From Succinivibrio dextrinosolvens (GTDB taxonomy: Bacteria > Pseudomonadota > Gammaproteobacteria > Enterobacterales > Succinivibrionaceae): 64,000 nt of DNA. A program made the position numbers and the translations under genes. The notes beneath the pieces are model-generated. The model was given only the letters and a program-made list of their open reading frames with translations. It was not told where the DNA came from and did no database searches. Below, in pieces: positions 45,077 to 56,636 of this stretch (its first letter is position 1; every line of letters begins with the position of its first letter). The stretch is taken from positions 2,378,747-2,442,746 of the forward strand of contig NZ_CP047056.1 of NCBI RefSeq assembly GCF_011065405.1. Direction: 5' to 3'.

Positions 45077-46870
45077 ATGATATTCAGTTCGGACAAGAGA
45101 AATCTTCTGAGTCTTGCGGTGCCGGTTATCCTGACTCTGATTTTATATGGGGTATATGATTTTTCTTTACGCAGTTATATAACCTTTTTTATATACCTGA
45201 CTCTGGGCATAGTCTCTATTTTTATGGCTTTCCGACTCTCTGTATTTAAGAAGCCACTTATAAGATTTGCCATTGTTTTTCTGTTTACCTATCTGAGTGT
45301 CTATGTATTTTCTCTGCTACTGGGACTAAATACATCGCTGTTTGATTTCTGTAAAGGTATTGCTTTTTCCCTGGTGGCCTTTTCCGCCTGTACCATGGTA
45401 AAAGCTCTTGCTCTAGCCATAGAGACTGTTTTTTTAAGGAAAATCTGTCTGGTTATTTCCTATGTGGTGCTTTTTGCCTTTGTTCTTCTTCCCTCAGTTC
45501 TCATCTGTTATTTTGTGGCAACAGGTTCGCTGATTTCCTCTGATATCATCATCGCTCTGGCACAGACAAATGCTACAGAAGGTACAGAATTCATTCAGAG
45601 TAATTTCAATATCATGTGGTTCCTGGCCTTTGTTGCTCTGGTCGTTATATATGCAATCAATGCCTTTTTCTTCAGAAAGGTTGAGGGGGTTGATTCAAAG
45701 AATCTTTCTGTGTTTCTGTCTTTCTTCCTCTGTCTTGCCTCATCTGTTTGGCTGGCTCTGCCAAGAATGGACTATCTGCCATTCTCTATAATAAAGGTTA
45801 CGTCAAAACAGCTGGATAACTTTGAAATCTACAAACAGCAGAAATCACAGCGTCTTGCAAAGCTCAATAAGCTTAACACGCTGAAGCTATCTGACTCAAC
45901 TGATCCTGCAGGCAATCTTTTTGTGCTCGTGGTTGGGGAGTCTGAAACTCGAGACAGAATGCAGGCTTATGGTTTTGATAGGGAAAACACTCCATATCTG
46001 TGTGAACATCTAAAGAATCCAAATCATATTCTGTTTACCAATGCCTACTCTTCCTGGCCTCAGACAGTTCAGGCGTTATCCTATTCTCTGACCGAGGCAA
46101 ATCAGTACCAGAAAAAGCAGACTGTTGATGCTTATTCAATCATTGAGCTTGCCAGAGCCTCTGGATTTGATACCTACTGGATCAGTAATCAGCGTAAATA
46201 CGGAGTCTATGAAACTCCAGTAACTGTTATCTCATCAACAGCCAATCATGAAATCTGGGTAAACGGTTCCTCAAAGATGGAAGGAGTTTTTTTTGATGAG
46301 GAGATAGTAAAGAGATTCCCAAACATTGATGACAACAAGAACGTATTTGTGGTTATTCATCTGATGGGAAGTCATCAGAAGTACGATAAGCGACTGCCTT
46401 CAGAGTTTATTAGATTTGAAGGACAGGATGAGACTCTGGACTATTATGATGATACCGTACTCTATACAGACTATATTCTTGAGAAGATATACTCAAAGGC
46501 CAGTGAGAAATCCAATTTCAAGGCTATGATCTACTTCTCTGATCATGGAGAGGATCCTCATGTGGTAGGCGGTCATGATCCTGTAAATCTCAATGGTCAG
46601 ATGCTGAGGATCCCTTTAGCAGTCTATCTCTCTGATAGATATGTTCAGGATAATCCTAAAATCCATGACGCACTTGTCCAGAACAAGGATAAGTATTTTT
46701 CAAATGATCTTATTTTTGATCTTACAGTACGTATTATGGGGATAAGCGGTCTGCCTGGAATGGATGACAGTCTGAATCTTGCTGATAAAGCCTATGCTCT
46801 TGATAAAAATAGCGTCCTGACCATGTATGGCAAGATGCATCTTGATGAAATTCCAGAGACAAAACATTAA
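45077..46870 (+). CDS. Phosphoethanolamine-transferase-like sulfatase-fold membrane protein
   Basis: 597 residues: five N-terminal membrane segments (to about residue 235) and a periplasmic alkaline-phosphatase-fold domain. Metal ligands are likely Glu in VVGESETRDRM, Asp-His in YFSDHGEDP and His in GGHDP; the predicted nucleophile is the Thr of WPQTVQALS. This is the CptA/EptA layout, which adds phosphoethanolamine to lipid A, LPS core or periplasmic glucans. The substrate cannot be told from sequence. No partner gene is adjacent; the S10 operon follows after a 300-bp gap. Confidence 0.82.
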   Translation: MIFSSDKRNLLSLAVPVILTLILYGVYDFSLRSYITFFIYLTLGIVSIFMAFRLSVFKKPLIRFAIVFLFTYLSVYVFSLLLGLNTSLFDFCKGIAFSLVAFSACTMVKALALAIETVFLRKICLVISYVVLFAFVLLPSVLICYFVATGSLISSDIIIALAQTNATEGTEFIQSNFNIMWFLAFVALVVIYAINAFFFRKVEGVDSKNLSVFLSFFLCLASSVWLALPRMDYLPFSIIKVTSKQLDNFEIYKQQKSQRLAKLNKLNTLKLSDSTDPAGNLFVLVVGESETRDRMQAYGFDRENTPYLCEHLKNPNHILFTNAYSSWPQTVQALSYSLTEANQYQKKQTVDAYSIIELARASGFDTYWISNQRKYGVYETPVTVISSTANHEIWVNGSSKMEGVFFDEEIVKRFPNIDDNKNVFVVIHLMGSHQKYDKRLPSEFIRFEGQDETLDYYDDTVLYTDYILEKIYSKASEKSNFKAMIYFSDHGEDPHVVGGHDPVNLNGQMLRIPLAVYLSDRYVQDNPKIHDALVQNKDKYFSNDLIFDLTVRIMGISGLPGMDDSLNLADKAYALDKNSVLTMYGKMHLDEIPETKH

Positions 46871-46958
46871 TAAATTATAACTTACAAGTGAGTTTCTGAA
46901 TAAAACAGAGAAATAACTTTTTGTTTGGGAACTGATTTTTAAATAATTAAAAAAAAGC

Positions 46959-47483
<525 letters not shown>

Positions 47484-47498
47484 TAGGGGAATAATACA

Positions 47499-48137
47499 AT
47501 GTCAATCGGTTTAATCGGCCGCAAGCTTGGTATGACCCGTGTTTTCAATGAGAACGGCAAATCTGTTCCAGTAACAGTCATCCAGGTTGAGGCAAACCGC
47601 GTAACCCAGATCAAGAACCTAGAGAATGACGGCTATACCGCTATTCAGGTTACAACTGGTGATCGCAAAGCAAGTCGTATGACCAAAGCTGAAATTGGTC
47701 ACTTCGCAAAGTCAGGCGTACAGGCAGGCCGTGGCTTATGGGAGTTCCGTTTAACTGATACCGAGCTAGCTTCATACAAAGTTGGCGACGAGATCAAAGT
47801 AGACGCTTTTCAAGATGTTAAGAAAGTAGACGTTACCGGCCAGTCAAAAGGTAAAGGTACTGCAGGTACTATCAAGCGTTACAACTTCTTACACCAGGAT
47901 TATACACACGGTAACTCACGTTCACATCGTGTACCTGGTTCTACCGGTCAGAACCAAACTCCAGGTAGAGTTTTCAAGGGCAAGAAGATGGTTGGTCACA
48001 TGGGTTCTGAGAAGGTTACTGTACAGTGCCTTGACTTAGTTCGCATCGACGCAGAACGCAATCTACTTCTCGTAAAAGGCGCTGTTCCAGGTGCTAATAA
48101 CGGTGACGTGATTGTAAGACCAAGTCTTAAAGCTTAA
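47499..48137 (+). CDS. rplC: Ribosomal protein L3
   Basis: 212 residues (E. coli 209). Starts [34 protein letters not shown] (key: the loop with Gln in TGQNQ) reaches the peptidyl transferase centre. It helps start 50S assembly. Second gene of the S10 operon, 15 bp after rpsJ. Confidence 0.96.
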   Translation: MSIGLIGRKLGMTRVFNENGKSVPVTVIQVEANRVTQIKNLENDGYTAIQVTTGDRKASRMTKAEIGHFAKSGVQAGRGLWEFRLTDTELASYKVGDEIKVDAFQDVKKVDVTGQSKGKGTAGTIKRYNFLHQDYTHGNSRSHRVPGSTGQNQTPGRVFKGKKMVGHMGSEKVTVQCLDLVRIDAERNLLLVKGAVPGANNGDVIVRPSLKA

Positions 48138-48154
48138 CCCGAGGTAATAGGATC

Positions 48155-48766
48155 ATGGAATTAAAGTTAGTTGGCGCAGACAAGCAGCTAGAAGTGCTAG
48201 ACAGCACCTTTGGTCGCGAGTTCAACGAGCCATTAGTGCACCAGGTAGTTGTTTCATACCTAAGCACTGCACGCGCCGGTACTAAAGCTCAGAAGACCCG
48301 TTCTGAGGTTTCAGGCGGCGGTAAGAAGCCTTTCCGTCAGAAGGGCACAGGTCGCGCACGCGCAGGTTCTACCCGTTCTCCATTATGGCGTGCAGGTGGT
48401 ACTGTATTTGCTGCTAAGCCACAGGATTGGACTCAGAAGGTAAATCGTAAGATGTACCGTGTTGCAATGTGCAGCATCCTATCTGAGTTAGTTCGTCAGG
48501 ACCGTTTAGTTGTTGTTGACGATTTCAAGGTAGAAGACCACAAGACCAAGTCTTTAGTTAATAAGCTAAAGGATCTAGGTCTAAAGCAGGTTCTAATTGT
48601 TACTGATGCTTTCGAACAGAATTTATTCTTAGCATCTCGTAACCTATACAGAGTAGAAGTTTGCCAGCCAGGTACTGCTGAGTTCAACCCAGTAAATCTA
48701 GTTGGTTTCGACAAGGTTCTAATGACTTCTGCAGCTGTTAAGAAGGTAGAGGAGTTGCTTAAATAA
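48155..48766 (+). CDS. rplD: Ribosomal protein L4
   Basis: 203 residues. The loop [20 protein letters not shown] (about 46-66) lines the exit tunnel. In E. coli L4 represses its own operon via the S10 leader. It overlaps the start of rplW by 1 bp. Confidence 0.96.
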   Translation: MELKLVGADKQLEVLDSTFGREFNEPLVHQVVVSYLSTARAGTKAQKTRSEVSGGGKKPFRQKGTGRARAGSTRSPLWRAGGTVFAAKPQDWTQKVNRKMYRVAMCSILSELVRQDRLVVVDDFKVEDHKTKSLVNKLKDLGLKQVLIVTDAFEQNLFLASRNLYRVEVCQPGTAEFNPVNLVGFDKVLMTSAAVKKVEELLK

Positions 48767-49083
48767 TGTCTGAAGCTCGTTTATTAAATGTTCTTCGTGC
48801 ACCAGTTATCTCTGAGAAGAGCACCGCTGCACAGGAAAAGAATACTCTAGTATTCAAGGTATTAAAGGACGCAACCAAGGAAGAAATCAAAGCTGCTGTT
48901 GAGATGATCTTCAATGTGAAGGTTGAAGGTGTTCGCACCCTAAACTTCCAGGGTAAAGTACGTCGCACTGCACGTGGTATTGGCAAGCGTTCAGACTGGA
49001 AAAAGGCTTATGTTACTCTTCCAGAGGGCACTCAGTTAGATCTTGAGGCTACCTCACAGCAGATTAACAAGGAGAGCAAATAA
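48766..49083 (+). CDS. rplW: Ribosomal protein L23
   Basis: 105 residues, a 50S protein at the tunnel exit and docking site for trigger factor and [10 protein letters not shown] near the start is the family mark. It shares 1 bp with rplD and with rplB, so translation is coupled. Confidence 0.95.
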   Translation: MSEARLLNVLRAPVISEKSTAAQEKNTLVFKVLKDATKEEIKAAVEMIFNVKVEGVRTLNFQGKVRRTARGIGKRSDWKKAYVTLPEGTQLDLEATSQQINKESK

Positions 49084-49898
49084 TGGCAATCGTTAAGGCA
49101 AAGCCAACCACTCCAGCTCGTCGTCACGTTGTTCAGGTTAAGACCCCTGGCTTATGGAAAGGTGGTCCATTACGTTCTCTAACCGTTGAGAAGCGTAAGA
49201 CTGGTGGTCGTGATAATTACGGTCACATTTCAACTCGTCACATTGGTGGTGGTCACAAGCAGCGCTATCGTTTAATCGATTTCAAGCGTCAGAAGGATGG
49301 TATTGAGGCACGCGTAGAGCGTATTGAGTATGATCCAAACCGTTCAGCTCACATCGCATTAGTTTGCTATACCGATGGTACCCGCAGCTATATCCTAGCT
49401 CCTAAGGGCTTAAAGCAGGGTGATGTTGTTGTTTCAGGTGTTGATGCTCCTATCAAGGTAGGTAATGCATTACCAATGCGCAACATTCCTCTAGGTACTA
49501 CCATTCACGCAGTTGAGTTAAACCCAGGTGCAGGTGCTGTATTCGCACGTTCAGCTGGCTGCTACTGTGAACTAGTTGCTAAAGAAGGTGCATATGTAAC
49601 CTTACGTATGCGTTCAGGCGAAATGCGTAAAGTTTTAGCAGAAGGCCGTGCAACTGTTGGTGAAATCGGTAATGGCGAGCATATGCTTGCTCAGTTAGGT
49701 AAAGCTGGTGCTAACCGTTGGCGCGGTGTACGTCCAACCGTTCGTGGTATGTCAATGAACCCTATCGATCACCCACATGGTGGTGGTGAGGGCCGTAACA
49801 AGGGCATTCAGCCACGTTCTCCTTGGGGTACTCCATGTAAGGGTTACAAGACCCGTAAGAACAAGCGTACTGACAAGTACATTGTTCATCACCGTTAA
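49083..49898 (+). CDS. rplB: Ribosomal protein L2
   Basis: 271 residues (E. coli 273). [13 protein letters not shown] near residue 226 holds the conserved His close to the peptidyl transferase centre. It binds 23S rRNA and bridges the subunits. Confidence 0.96.
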   Translation: MAIVKAKPTTPARRHVVQVKTPGLWKGGPLRSLTVEKRKTGGRDNYGHISTRHIGGGHKQRYRLIDFKRQKDGIEARVERIEYDPNRSAHIALVCYTDGTRSYILAPKGLKQGDVVVSGVDAPIKVGNALPMRNIPLGTTIHAVELNPGAGAVFARSAGCYCELVAKEGAYVTLRMRSGEMRKVLAEGRATVGEIGNGEHMLAQLGKAGANRWRGVRPTVRGMSMNPIDHPHGGGEGRNKGIQPRSPWGTPCKGYKTRKNKRTDKYIVHHR

Positions 49899-49917
49899 TC
49901 GATAGCGAGGATTTAAA

Positions 49918-50190
49918 ATGCCACGTTCTTTGAAAAAAGGTCCATTTATTGATGCGTCCTTATTAAAGAAGGTACTAAAGGTTCTTGAGACTGGTGACAA
50001 GAAGCCAGTTAAGACCTGGTCACGCCGTTCAGTTATCATTCCTCAGATGATTGGAATGACCATCGCTGTTCACAACGGTCGTCAACATGTACCTGTATTC
50101 GTTTCAGACGAAATGGTTGGTCACAAGCTAGGTGAGTTTGCACCTACTCGTACCTTTAAGGGTCACACCGTAGCTGATGCTAAGGCCTAA
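49918..50190 (+). CDS. rpsS: Ribosomal protein S19
   Basis: 90 residues starting [11 protein letters not shown], the family signature; the C-terminal [16 protein letters not shown] is also typical. It lies in the 30S head and works with S13. Confidence 0.96.
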   Translation: MPRSLKKGPFIDASLLKKVLKVLETGDKKPVKTWSRRSVIIPQMIGMTIAVHNGRQHVPVFVSDEMVGHKLGEFAPTRTFKGHTVADAKA

Positions 50191-50205
50191 TTGGAGTTTA
50201 ATGTA

Positions 50206-50538
50206 ATGGAAGTTAAAGCAATCCACAAATATGCTCGCTCTTCTGCTCAGAAAACCCGCCTGGTCGCAGATCAAGTTCGCGGTTTACCTGTTCAGAAAGC
50301 TCTGGATTTGTTAGAGTTCAGCCCAAAGAAGGCTGCTGCACTAATCCGTAAAGTTCTGCTTTCAGCAATTGCTAACGCAGAGCACAATCAGTCTTTAGAC
50401 ATCGACGATTTAGTTGTTGCTAAGATTATGGTTGATGAGGGTCCATCTTTAAAGCGTATCATGCCACGTGCTAAAGGCCGTGCTGACCGCATTGTAAAGC
50501 GTACCTCTCACATTACCGTTGTTGTTGCAGAGCGTTAG
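50206..50538 (+). CDS. rplV: Ribosomal protein L22
   Basis: 110 residues from ATG 50206, with GGAG upstream at 50193-50196; the longer frame from 50191 includes that ribosome site. Starts [18 protein letters not shown]. Its hairpin ([10 protein letters not shown]) enters the exit tunnel and contacts macrolide sites. Confidence 0.96.
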   Translation: MEVKAIHKYARSSAQKTRLVADQVRGLPVQKALDLLEFSPKKAAALIRKVLLSAIANAEHNQSLDIDDLVVAKIMVDEGPSLKRIMPRAKGRADRIVKRTSHITVVVAER

Positions 50539-50546
50539 GAGTAAAT

Positions 50547-51323
50547 ATGGGTCAGAAAATTAATCCAAACGGAATTCGTCTAGGTATCACCAGACCATAT
50601 TCATCAGTTTGGTATGCATCTACTGCACAGTTCCCAGCTAACATCAAGAGCGATGCCGAAGTTCGTAAGTATTTAACTGCTGAACTGAAGAATGCATCTG
50701 TTTCTAAGATTGTTATCGATCGTCCTGCAAAGAGTATTCGTGTAACTATCTGCACTGCTCGTCCTGGTATCGTAATTGGTAAGAAGGGCGAAGACGTTGA
50801 GAAGTTACGTCAGAAGATCTCTGCAATTGCTGGTGTTCCAGCTCAGGTTAATATCAGCGAGATTCGCAAGCCTGATCTAGACGCTAAGTTAGTTGCTGAT
50901 TCTATTGCTTCTCAGTTAGAGCGTCGTGTAATGTTCCGTCGCGCTATGAAGAAGGCAATCCAGAATGCAATGCGTGCTGGTGCTAAGGGTATCAAGGTTG
51001 AAGTATCAGGCCGTCTAGGTGGTGCTGAAATCGCTCGTTCAGAGTGGCTACGTGAAGGTCGCGTACCTCTACACACTCTACGTGCTGATATCGACTACGC
51101 TTTATCAGAGGCTGTTACAACCTATGGTGTAATCGGTGTTAAGGTTTGGATCTTCAAGGGTGAAGTTTTAGGTGGTCTACCTCTAACTCAGGAAGAGACT
51201 GAGAACCGTAACAATGCAGCTGCTCCAGCAGGTCGTCGTGGTCGTCGCGATGAGAACCAGGCTCGTCCAGGCCGTGGTCGTCGTGGTGCTAAGAAGGCTG
51301 AAGAAGCAAAGGCTTCTGAGTAA
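50547..51323 (+). CDS. rpsC: Ribosomal protein S3
   Basis: 258 residues against 233 in E. coli. The KH domain ([15 protein letters not shown], about 77-90) is present and the helicase-region basic residues are kept. The extra ~25 residues are an Arg/Gly- and Ala/Glu-rich C-terminal tail ([21 protein letters not shown]). Confidence 0.96.
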   Translation: MGQKINPNGIRLGITRPYSSVWYASTAQFPANIKSDAEVRKYLTAELKNASVSKIVIDRPAKSIRVTICTARPGIVIGKKGEDVEKLRQKISAIAGVPAQVNISEIRKPDLDAKLVADSIASQLERRVMFRRAMKKAIQNAMRAGAKGIKVEVSGRLGGAEIARSEWLREGRVPLHTLRADIDYALSEAVTTYGVIGVKVWIFKGEVLGGLPLTQEETENRNNAAAPAGRRGRRDENQARPGRGRRGAKKAEEAKASE

Positions 51324-51336
51324 CGGAGAAGGATAA

Positions 51337-51750
51337 ATGTTACAACCAAAACGTACTAAATATCGTAAGACTCAGAAAGGCCGTAACGAGGGTCTAGCAT
51401 ACGCTGGCTCAACCGTTTCATTCGGCGAGTTTGGTCTTAAGGCAACTTCTCGCGGTCAGATTACTGCTCGTGAGATCGAAGCTGCACGTCGTGCATTCAC
51501 CCGTGAGATGAAGCGTGAAGGTAAAGTTTGGATTCGTGTATTCCCAGACAAGCCAATCACTCAGAAAGCTCTAGGTGTTCGTATGGGTAAAGGTAAAGGT
51601 ACTGTTGAGTACTGGGTTGCTCCAATTCAGCCTGGTCGTGTACTTTTCGAGATTGGTGGTATTACTGAAGAAGTTGCTCGTGAGGCATTCCGTCTTGCAG
51701 CTGCTAAACTTTCTGTAACAACTACCTTCGTTCGTAAGCAGGTGATCTAA
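51337..51750 (+). CDS. rplP: Ribosomal protein L16
   Basis: 137 residues, starting [34 protein letters not shown] is the family core that contacts the A-site tRNA. It shares the ATG of rpmC at its stop (1 bp overlap). Confidence 0.96.
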   Translation: MLQPKRTKYRKTQKGRNEGLAYAGSTVSFGEFGLKATSRGQITAREIEAARRAFTREMKREGKVWIRVFPDKPITQKALGVRMGKGKGTVEYWVAPIQPGRVLFEIGGITEEVAREAFRLAAAKLSVTTTFVRKQVI

Positions 51751-51953
51751 TGCAAGCAAACGATTTACGTAATAAGTCCGTTGAAGACTTAAAGACTGAA
51801 CTTTCAAATCTTCAGCGCGAGCAGTTTAATCTACGTTTTCAGTTAAAGACTGGTTCATTACAGCAGACTGACAACGTTCGTAAGGTACGTCGCGACATCG
51901 CACGTATTAACACTATCCTTTCTGAGAAGTTAAACTCAGAGAGCGCAAAGTAG
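51750..51953 (+). CDS. rpmC: Ribosomal protein L29
   Basis: 67 residues, two helices with [13 protein letters not shown] and [10 protein letters not shown]. It lies at the tunnel exit near L23. Confidence 0.94.
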   Translation: MQANDLRNKSVEDLKTELSNLQREQFNLRFQLKTGSLQQTDNVRKVRRDIARINTILSEKLNSESAK

Positions 51954-51965
51954 AGGAAGACATAA

Positions 51966-52226
51966 ATGTCAGAGAAAATCGCTCGTTCCCTACGTGGTCG
52001 TGTTGTTAGCGACAAGATGCAGAAGGCTTGTGTAGTTGCTGTTGAGCGCCGTGTTGCTCACCCAGTATACGGTAAGATTATTACCCGTACTACCAAGTTC
52101 CACGTATCTGATGCTGAGAACGCTGCTCACGTTGGTGATATTGTTGAGATTTGCGAATGCAGACCAGTTTCTAAGACTATCGCTTGGAAGCTAGTTAGCG
52201 TAATCGAGAAGGCTGTTAACGCCTAA
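51966..52226 (+). CDS. rpsQ: Ribosomal protein S17
   Basis: 86 residues with an OB fold; [14 protein letters not shown] and [19 protein letters not shown] are typical. Last gene of the S10 operon; a terminator follows at once. Confidence 0.95.
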   Translation: MSEKIARSLRGRVVSDKMQKACVVAVERRVAHPVYGKIITRTTKFHVSDAENAAHVGDIVEICECRPVSKTIAWKLVSVIEKAVNA

Positions 52227-52235
52227 TAAAATATA

Positions 52236-52279
52236 AAAAGAGACCGCTGCATTTTTGTGCTTGCGGTCTCTTTTTTTTT
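52236..52279 (+). terminator. Terminator of the S10 operon
   Basis: AAAAAGAGACCGC (52236-52247) pairs with GCGGTCTC (52263-52270), followed by nine T. A strong rho-independent site between rpsQ and rplN. Confidence 0.9.
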
Positions 52280-52289
52280 GTGGTATATT
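52261..52289 (+). promoter_or_regulatory. spc operon promoter, nested in the S10 terminator
   Basis: TTGCGG (52261-52266) and TATATT (52284-52289) are exactly 17 bp apart. The -35 lies in the 3' arm of the terminator stem and the spacer is the T-run. A 60-base leader leads to rplN. Confidence 0.6.
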
Positions 52290-52353
52290 TTAGCGCCTTT
52301 CTAATTTTGTTTTAGAAAGTTGTTTTAATTGGTATTAACCGGAGCATTTACAA

Positions 52354-52722
52354 ATGATCCAGATGCAAAGCATGCTTGACGTTGCCGACAATTCTGGCGC
52401 ACGTGCTGTTATGTGTATTAAGGTTTTAGGTGGTTCACACCGCCGTTACGCAGGCATTGGCGACATTATTAAGGTGTCTGTAAAAGACGCTATTCCTCGC
52501 GGCAAAGTTAAGAAGGGCGACGTACTAGACGCTGTTGTTGTTCGCACCAAGAAAGGTGTTCGCAGACCAGACGGTTCAGTAATTCGCTTTGACAGTAACG
52601 CAGCAGTTCTTTTAACTGCACAGCATGAGCCTATTGGTACTCGTATTTTCGGACCTGTTACTCGTGAACTACGTTCAGAGCAGTTTATGAAGATCGTATC
52701 ATTAGCTCCAGAAGTACTCTAA
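52354..52722 (+). CDS. rplN: Ribosomal protein L14
   Basis: 122 residues; starts [17 protein letters not shown] and ends with [12 protein letters not shown]. It contacts 16S rRNA at a subunit bridge. First gene of the spc operon. Confidence 0.96.
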   Translation: MIQMQSMLDVADNSGARAVMCIKVLGGSHRRYAGIGDIIKVSVKDAIPRGKVKKGDVLDAVVVRTKKGVRRPDGSVIRFDSNAAVLLTAQHEPIGTRIFGPVTRELRSEQFMKIVSLAPEVL

Positions 52723-52746
52723 TTTAAAATCGGGAGTATTAAAACT

Positions 52747-53073
52747 ATGGCAGCGAAAATTCGCACCAATGACGAAGTAATCGTTATCACTGGTAAAGAT
52801 AAGGGCAAGACTGGTAAGGTTACCCGCGTATTACCAAGTGAGCACAAGGTGTTTGTAGAAGGCATTAATGTCAAGAAAAAACACCAGAAACCTAACCCAA
52901 ATCTTGGCATTCAGGGCGGTATTGTTGACTTAGTAGCACCTATCGATGTTTCTAACGTTGCAATCTATAACCCAGATACTAAGAAAGCAGATCGTGTTGG
53001 TTTTAGAGTAGAAGACGGCAAGAAAGTTCGTTTCTTCAAGTCTAACGATAAAACTATCCCTTCAGCTAAGTAG
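52747..53073 (+). CDS. rplX: Ribosomal protein L24
   Basis: 108 residues, KOW motif ([19 protein letters not shown]) near the start. It starts 50S assembly and sits near the tunnel exit. Confidence 0.95.
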   Translation: MAAKIRTNDEVIVITGKDKGKTGKVTRVLPSEHKVFVEGINVKKKHQKPNPNLGIQGGIVDLVAPIDVSNVAIYNPDTKKADRVGFRVEDGKKVRFFKSNDKTIPSAK

Positions 53074-53095
53074 TGTTTATTAAAGGAGAATAACG

Positions 53096-53647
53096 ATGGC
53101 GAAACTGCATGATCTATACAAGCAGGAAGTAATCAAAGCCTTAACAGAAAAATTTGGTTACAAGACAATCATGCAAGTCCCTCGGATTGAGAAGATCACC
53201 CTGAATATGGGTGTTGGTGAAGCAGTTGCAGACAAGAAAGTTCTAGAGAACGCTGCAAAGGACATGACTGCTATTGCTGGTCAGAAGCCTCTAATCACCA
53301 AAGTTCGCAAATCCGTAGCGGGCTTCCATATTCGTGAGGGCTATCCAATCGGTTGTAAAGTTACCCTACGCGGTGAGCGTATGTGGGAGTTCCTCGAGCG
53401 TTTAATCGTGATTGCAATTCCACGTATCCGTGATTTCCGTGGCTTATCAGCTAAGTCATTTGATGGTAGAGGAAATTACTCTATGGGCGTACGTGAGCAA
53501 ATCATTTTCCCTGAGATCGATTTTGATAAAGTTGATACAGTTCGTGGTTTAGATATTACTATCACCACCACTGCTAAGTCAGATGAAGAAGGCAGAGCAC
53601 TTCTTGAGGCTTTCAACTTCCCATTCCGTACTCAGGCCAACAAGTAA
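53096..53647 (+). CDS. rplE: Ribosomal protein L5
   Basis: 183 residues (E. coli 179). [13 protein letters not shown] and PFRTQANK ends are typical. It binds 5S rRNA and touches the P-site tRNA. Confidence 0.96.
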   Translation: MAKLHDLYKQEVIKALTEKFGYKTIMQVPRIEKITLNMGVGEAVADKKVLENAAKDMTAIAGQKPLITKVRKSVAGFHIREGYPIGCKVTLRGERMWEFLERLIVIAIPRIRDFRGLSAKSFDGRGNYSMGVREQIIFPEIDFDKVDTVRGLDITITTTAKSDEEGRALLEAFNFPFRTQANK

Positions 53648-53662
53648 TTCGAGGACGAACTA

Positions 53663-53968
53663 ATGGCTAAGACTTCAATGATTTACAGAGATCTTAAGAG
53701 AAAGCGTCTTGCAGAGCAGTATCGTGCAAAGCGTGAAGATCTCAAAAAGATTATTTCAAGTGTTTCTTCTTCAGATGAAGAGCGCTTCGCTGCAGTGCAA
53801 GCATTAGCTTCACTACCTCGCGATTCAAGCCCTTCACGTCAGCGTAACCGCTGCAGTGAGACTGGTCGTCCACATGGTTACTTACGTAAGTTCGGTTTAT
53901 GCCGTATCAAGCTACGTGAGCACATGATGCGTGGCGAGATCCCTGGTCTACACAAGGCTAGCTGGTAA
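53663..53968 (+). CDS. rpsN: Ribosomal protein S14 (zinc-free form)
   Basis: 101 residues, the long form without the CxxC pairs of the zinc-binding paralogue; [19 protein letters not shown] is the core. It lies in the 30S head. Confidence 0.95.
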   Translation: MAKTSMIYRDLKRKRLAEQYRAKREDLKKIISSVSSSDEERFAAVQALASLPRDSSPSRQRNRCSETGRPHGYLRKFGLCRIKLREHMMRGEIPGLHKASW

Positions 53969-53982
53969 GAGGAGAGATACAA

Positions 53983-54372
53983 ATGATGCAAGATCCTATT
54001 GCGGATTTACTAACCCGCATTCGCAACGGCCAGGCATCTGGCAAAGTTTCCGTTTCAATGCCTTCATCAAAGTTAAAGGTTGCTATTGCTAACCTACTAC
54101 TGAAGGAAGGTTACATTTCTTCAGTTTCTGAGAACGGAGACGTTAAGAAGGTTTTAGAAATTGGCCTTAAGTACTACGAAGGTGCTCCAGTTATCGAGTT
54201 AATCCAGCGTGTTTCACGTCCTGGTCTTCGTATTTACAAGAGAAGCAACGAGCTACCACGTATCATGAACGGTTTAGGTATCGCTGTTATCTCTACTTCT
54301 AAAGGCTTAATGACCGATCGTGCTGCCCGTAAGGACGGCTTGGGCGGCGAAGTTATCTGCTACGTCGCATAA
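53983..54372 (+). CDS. rpsH: Ribosomal protein S8
   Basis: 129 residues; two adjacent ATGs (53983, 53986) could start it. [16 protein letters not shown] is typical. In E. coli S8 represses the spc operon by binding rplE mRNA. Confidence 0.96.
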   Translation: MMQDPIADLLTRIRNGQASGKVSVSMPSSKLKVAIANLLLKEGYISSVSENGDVKKVLEIGLKYYEGAPVIELIQRVSRPGLRIYKRSNELPRIMNGLGIAVISTSKGLMTDRAARKDGLGGEVICYVA

Positions 54373-54386
54373 TTTAGGGAGGCAAC

Positions 54387-54920
54387 ATGTCACGTATTGC
54401 TAAGGAACCTATCGTTGTTCCTCAGGGCGTCGAAGTTTCTCTCGACGGTCAGAAAGTTACCATCAAGTCTAAGAAAGGCGAGATGAGCTTAAATGTACAT
54501 CCTTTAGTTACTGTTACCGTTGATAACGGCCAGATTAAGGTTGCACAGAAAGATGAGTCTCAGAACTCAAATATGCAGTCTGGTACCACTCGTGCTCTTC
54601 TACACAACATGGTTGTTGGTTTAGATAAGGGCTTCGAGAAGGCATTAAAGCTAGTTGGTGTTGGTTACCGTGCTGCTGTTAAGGGTAAGGTTCTAAACTT
54701 AGTTTTAGGCTACTCACATCCAATCGATTTCGAGCTACCAGAGGGTATCACCGCTGAGTGCCCAGCTCAGACTGACATTATTTTAAAGAGCTATGATAAG
54801 GCTCTGCTAGGTCAGGTTGCAGCTAAGGTTCGCGCATTCCGTGCTCCTGAGCCATACAAGGGCAAGGGTATTCGTTATGCTGACGAAATCATTCACATTA
54901 AAGAAGCTAAGAAGAAATAA
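54387..54920 (+). CDS. rplF: Ribosomal protein L6
   Basis: 177 residues; two alpha/beta repeats and the C-terminal [10 protein letters not shown] signature. It lies near the factor-binding site of the 50S subunit. Confidence 0.96.
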   Translation: MSRIAKEPIVVPQGVEVSLDGQKVTIKSKKGEMSLNVHPLVTVTVDNGQIKVAQKDESQNSNMQSGTTRALLHNMVVGLDKGFEKALKLVGVGYRAAVKGKVLNLVLGYSHPIDFELPEGITAECPAQTDIILKSYDKALLGQVAAKVRAFRAPEPYKGKGIRYADEIIHIKEAKKK

Positions 54921-54934
54921 TAGGGTGGCATAAC

Positions 54935-55288
54935 ATGTTCGATAAGAAAGAAGCACGCATTCGCCGCGCTACTAAGTCTCGTGCAAAGATGCATGAGTTA
55001 GGTGTAACCCGTTTAGTTGTTACCCGTACTCCACGTCACATTTATGCACAGATTATCAGCAATGATAACCGTGTTTTAGCTTCAGCTAGCACTTTAGATA
55101 AGGACCTTGCAAAGGACCTTAAGTACACTGGCAACATCGAGGCTGCTAAGGCAGTTGGTAAGGCTGTTGCTGAGCGTGCAATTGCAGCTAAGGTTGAAAC
55201 CGTAGCTTTTGACAGATCAGGCTATCAGTATCACGGTCGTGTAGCAGCATTAGCTGACGCAGCTCGTGAAGCCGGCCTTAAGTTCTAG
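54935..55288 (+). CDS. rplR: Ribosomal protein L18
   Basis: 117 residues; [23 protein letters not shown] at the end is the family signature (short key: [10 protein letters not shown]). It binds 5S rRNA. Confidence 0.96.
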   Translation: MFDKKEARIRRATKSRAKMHELGVTRLVVTRTPRHIYAQIISNDNRVLASASTLDKDLAKDLKYTGNIEAAKAVGKAVAERAIAAKVETVAFDRSGYQYHGRVAALADAAREAGLKF

Positions 55289-55297
55289 GAGTGTGAA

Positions 55298-55804
55298 ATG
55301 CAACACAAAGACGAAACTCAAGCTGGCGAGCTGCAGGAAAAATTAGTTGCAGTTAATCGTGTAGCTAAAGTTGTAAAAGGTGGTCGTATTTTCTCTTTCA
55401 CCGCTCTAACTGTAGTTGGTGATGGTAACGGCCGTGTAGGTTATGGTTATGGTAAGGCTAGCGAAGTTCCAGCTGCAATTCAGAAGGCAATTGAGCAGGC
55501 TCGCCGTAACGTAAACAGCAATATTCAGTTAAACAATGGAACCTTATTCCACGCTGTTAAGGGTGAGCATTCAGGTTCTATGGTTTACATGCAGCCTGCA
55601 TCAGAAGGTACCGGTATTATTGCTGGTGGTGCTATGCGTGCTGTTCTTGAAGTAGCTGGTGTTCGTAATGTTCTAGCTAAGGCTTACGGTTCAACAAACC
55701 CAATCAACGTAGTTCGTGCTACTGTTGCTGCTTTAGCTTCAATGCGTACTCCTGAGGCAATTGCTGCAAAGCGTGGCCTTTCAGTTAAGGAAATTCTGGA
55801 GTAA
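55298..55804 (+). CDS. rpsE: Ribosomal protein S5
   Basis: 168 residues; double-stranded-RNA-binding-like N-terminal domain ([27 protein letters not shown]). It aids decoding fidelity. Confidence 0.96.
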   Translation: MQHKDETQAGELQEKLVAVNRVAKVVKGGRIFSFTALTVVGDGNGRVGYGYGKASEVPAAIQKAIEQARRNVNSNIQLNNGTLFHAVKGEHSGSMVYMQPASEGTGIIAGGAMRAVLEVAGVRNVLAKAYGSTNPINVVRATVAALASMRTPEAIAAKRGLSVKEILE

Positions 55805-55807
55805 AAA

Positions 55808-55993
55808 ATGGCAGATAAGAAAACCGTTAAAGTTACTCTAATTAAGAGCGTTATTGGTCGCAAGCCAAAGCACGTTGAGACTGTTAAAGGTCTAGGCTTA
55901 CGCCGTATTCGTCACACTGTTGAGCTTGAGGATACTCCATCAGTTCGCGGTATGATTAATAAGGTTAGCTACTTACTAAAGGTAGAGGAGTAA
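55808..55993 (+). CDS. rpmD: Ribosomal protein L30
   Basis: 61 residues (E. coli 59); [25 protein letters not shown] is the family core (key: IGRKPKH, KGLGL). It lies 3 bp after rpsE. Confidence 0.95.
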   Translation: MADKKTVKVTLIKSVIGRKPKHVETVKGLGLRRIRHTVELEDTPSVRGMINKVSYLLKVEE

Positions 55994-55996
55994 ACC

Positions 55997-56596
55997 ATGC
56001 AACTAAACACTTTAAAGCCTGCAGAGGGATCACGCAAGGTTTCTAACCGCGTTGGTCGTGGTATTGGTTCAGGCTTAGGTAAGACCTGTGGTCGTGGTGT
56101 TAAGGGTGCTGGCGCACGTAAGAGCGCTCACAAGCGTCCAGGCTTCGAAGGCGGTCAGATGCCATTAAAGATCCGTTTACCAAAATTTGGTTTCTGGTCT
56201 CCAAAGGCTGACGTTACTGCTGAAGTAACACTAAACGATTTAAATCGTATCGAAGGTGATGTTGTTGATATGAATGCTTTATTAGCAGCTCGTTTAATCA
56301 GCAAGAAAGTTAAGTACGTTAAGGTTGTATTATCACGCGTTCCTAACTTCACCAAGAAGATCACTCTAAAGGGCTTAGGCTGCACCAAGGGTGCTAAGGC
56401 TGCTATTGAGGCAGTTGGCGGTACCGTTGAGATTGCTCAGTACACTACTGATGCGGCTGCTCGTCGCGAGTTATCAAACAAGAAGTCAGCTGCTAAGCAG
56501 AAGACTCGTTTAGATAACCTAGCAGCAGTTGGCAAGGTAAAGCCTGCCAAGAAGACTGCAGAGCAGAAGGCAGCAAAAAAGGCTGCTAGAGGCTAG
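55997..56596 (+). CDS. rplO: Ribosomal protein L15 with a long C-terminal tail
   Basis: 199 residues compared with 144 in E. coli. The first ~146 residues are a normal L15 ([32 protein letters not shown]), and about 53 residues of a Lys/Ala-rich tail follow ([34 protein letters not shown]). The tail is in frame with no sign of a lost stop. It is followed by a G/C hairpin and secY. Confidence 0.95.
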   Translation: MQLNTLKPAEGSRKVSNRVGRGIGSGLGKTCGRGVKGAGARKSAHKRPGFEGGQMPLKIRLPKFGFWSPKADVTAEVTLNDLNRIEGDVVDMNALLAARLISKKVKYVKVVLSRVPNFTKKITLKGLGCTKGAKAAIEAVGGTVEIAQYTTDAAARRELSNKKSAAKQKTRLDNLAAVGKVKPAKKTAEQKAAKKAARG

Positions 56597-56604
56597 TTAT
56601 TAAC

Positions 56605-56622
56605 GGGGGCTTTATGGCCCCC
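56605..56622 (+). promoter_or_regulatory. GC-rich hairpin between rplO and secY
   Basis: GGGGGC pairs with GCCCCC around a short loop, 15 bases before the secY start. No T-run follows, so it may act in RNA processing or translation rather than termination. Confidence 0.5.
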
Positions 56623-56636
56623 TAATGAGGTTTTGC

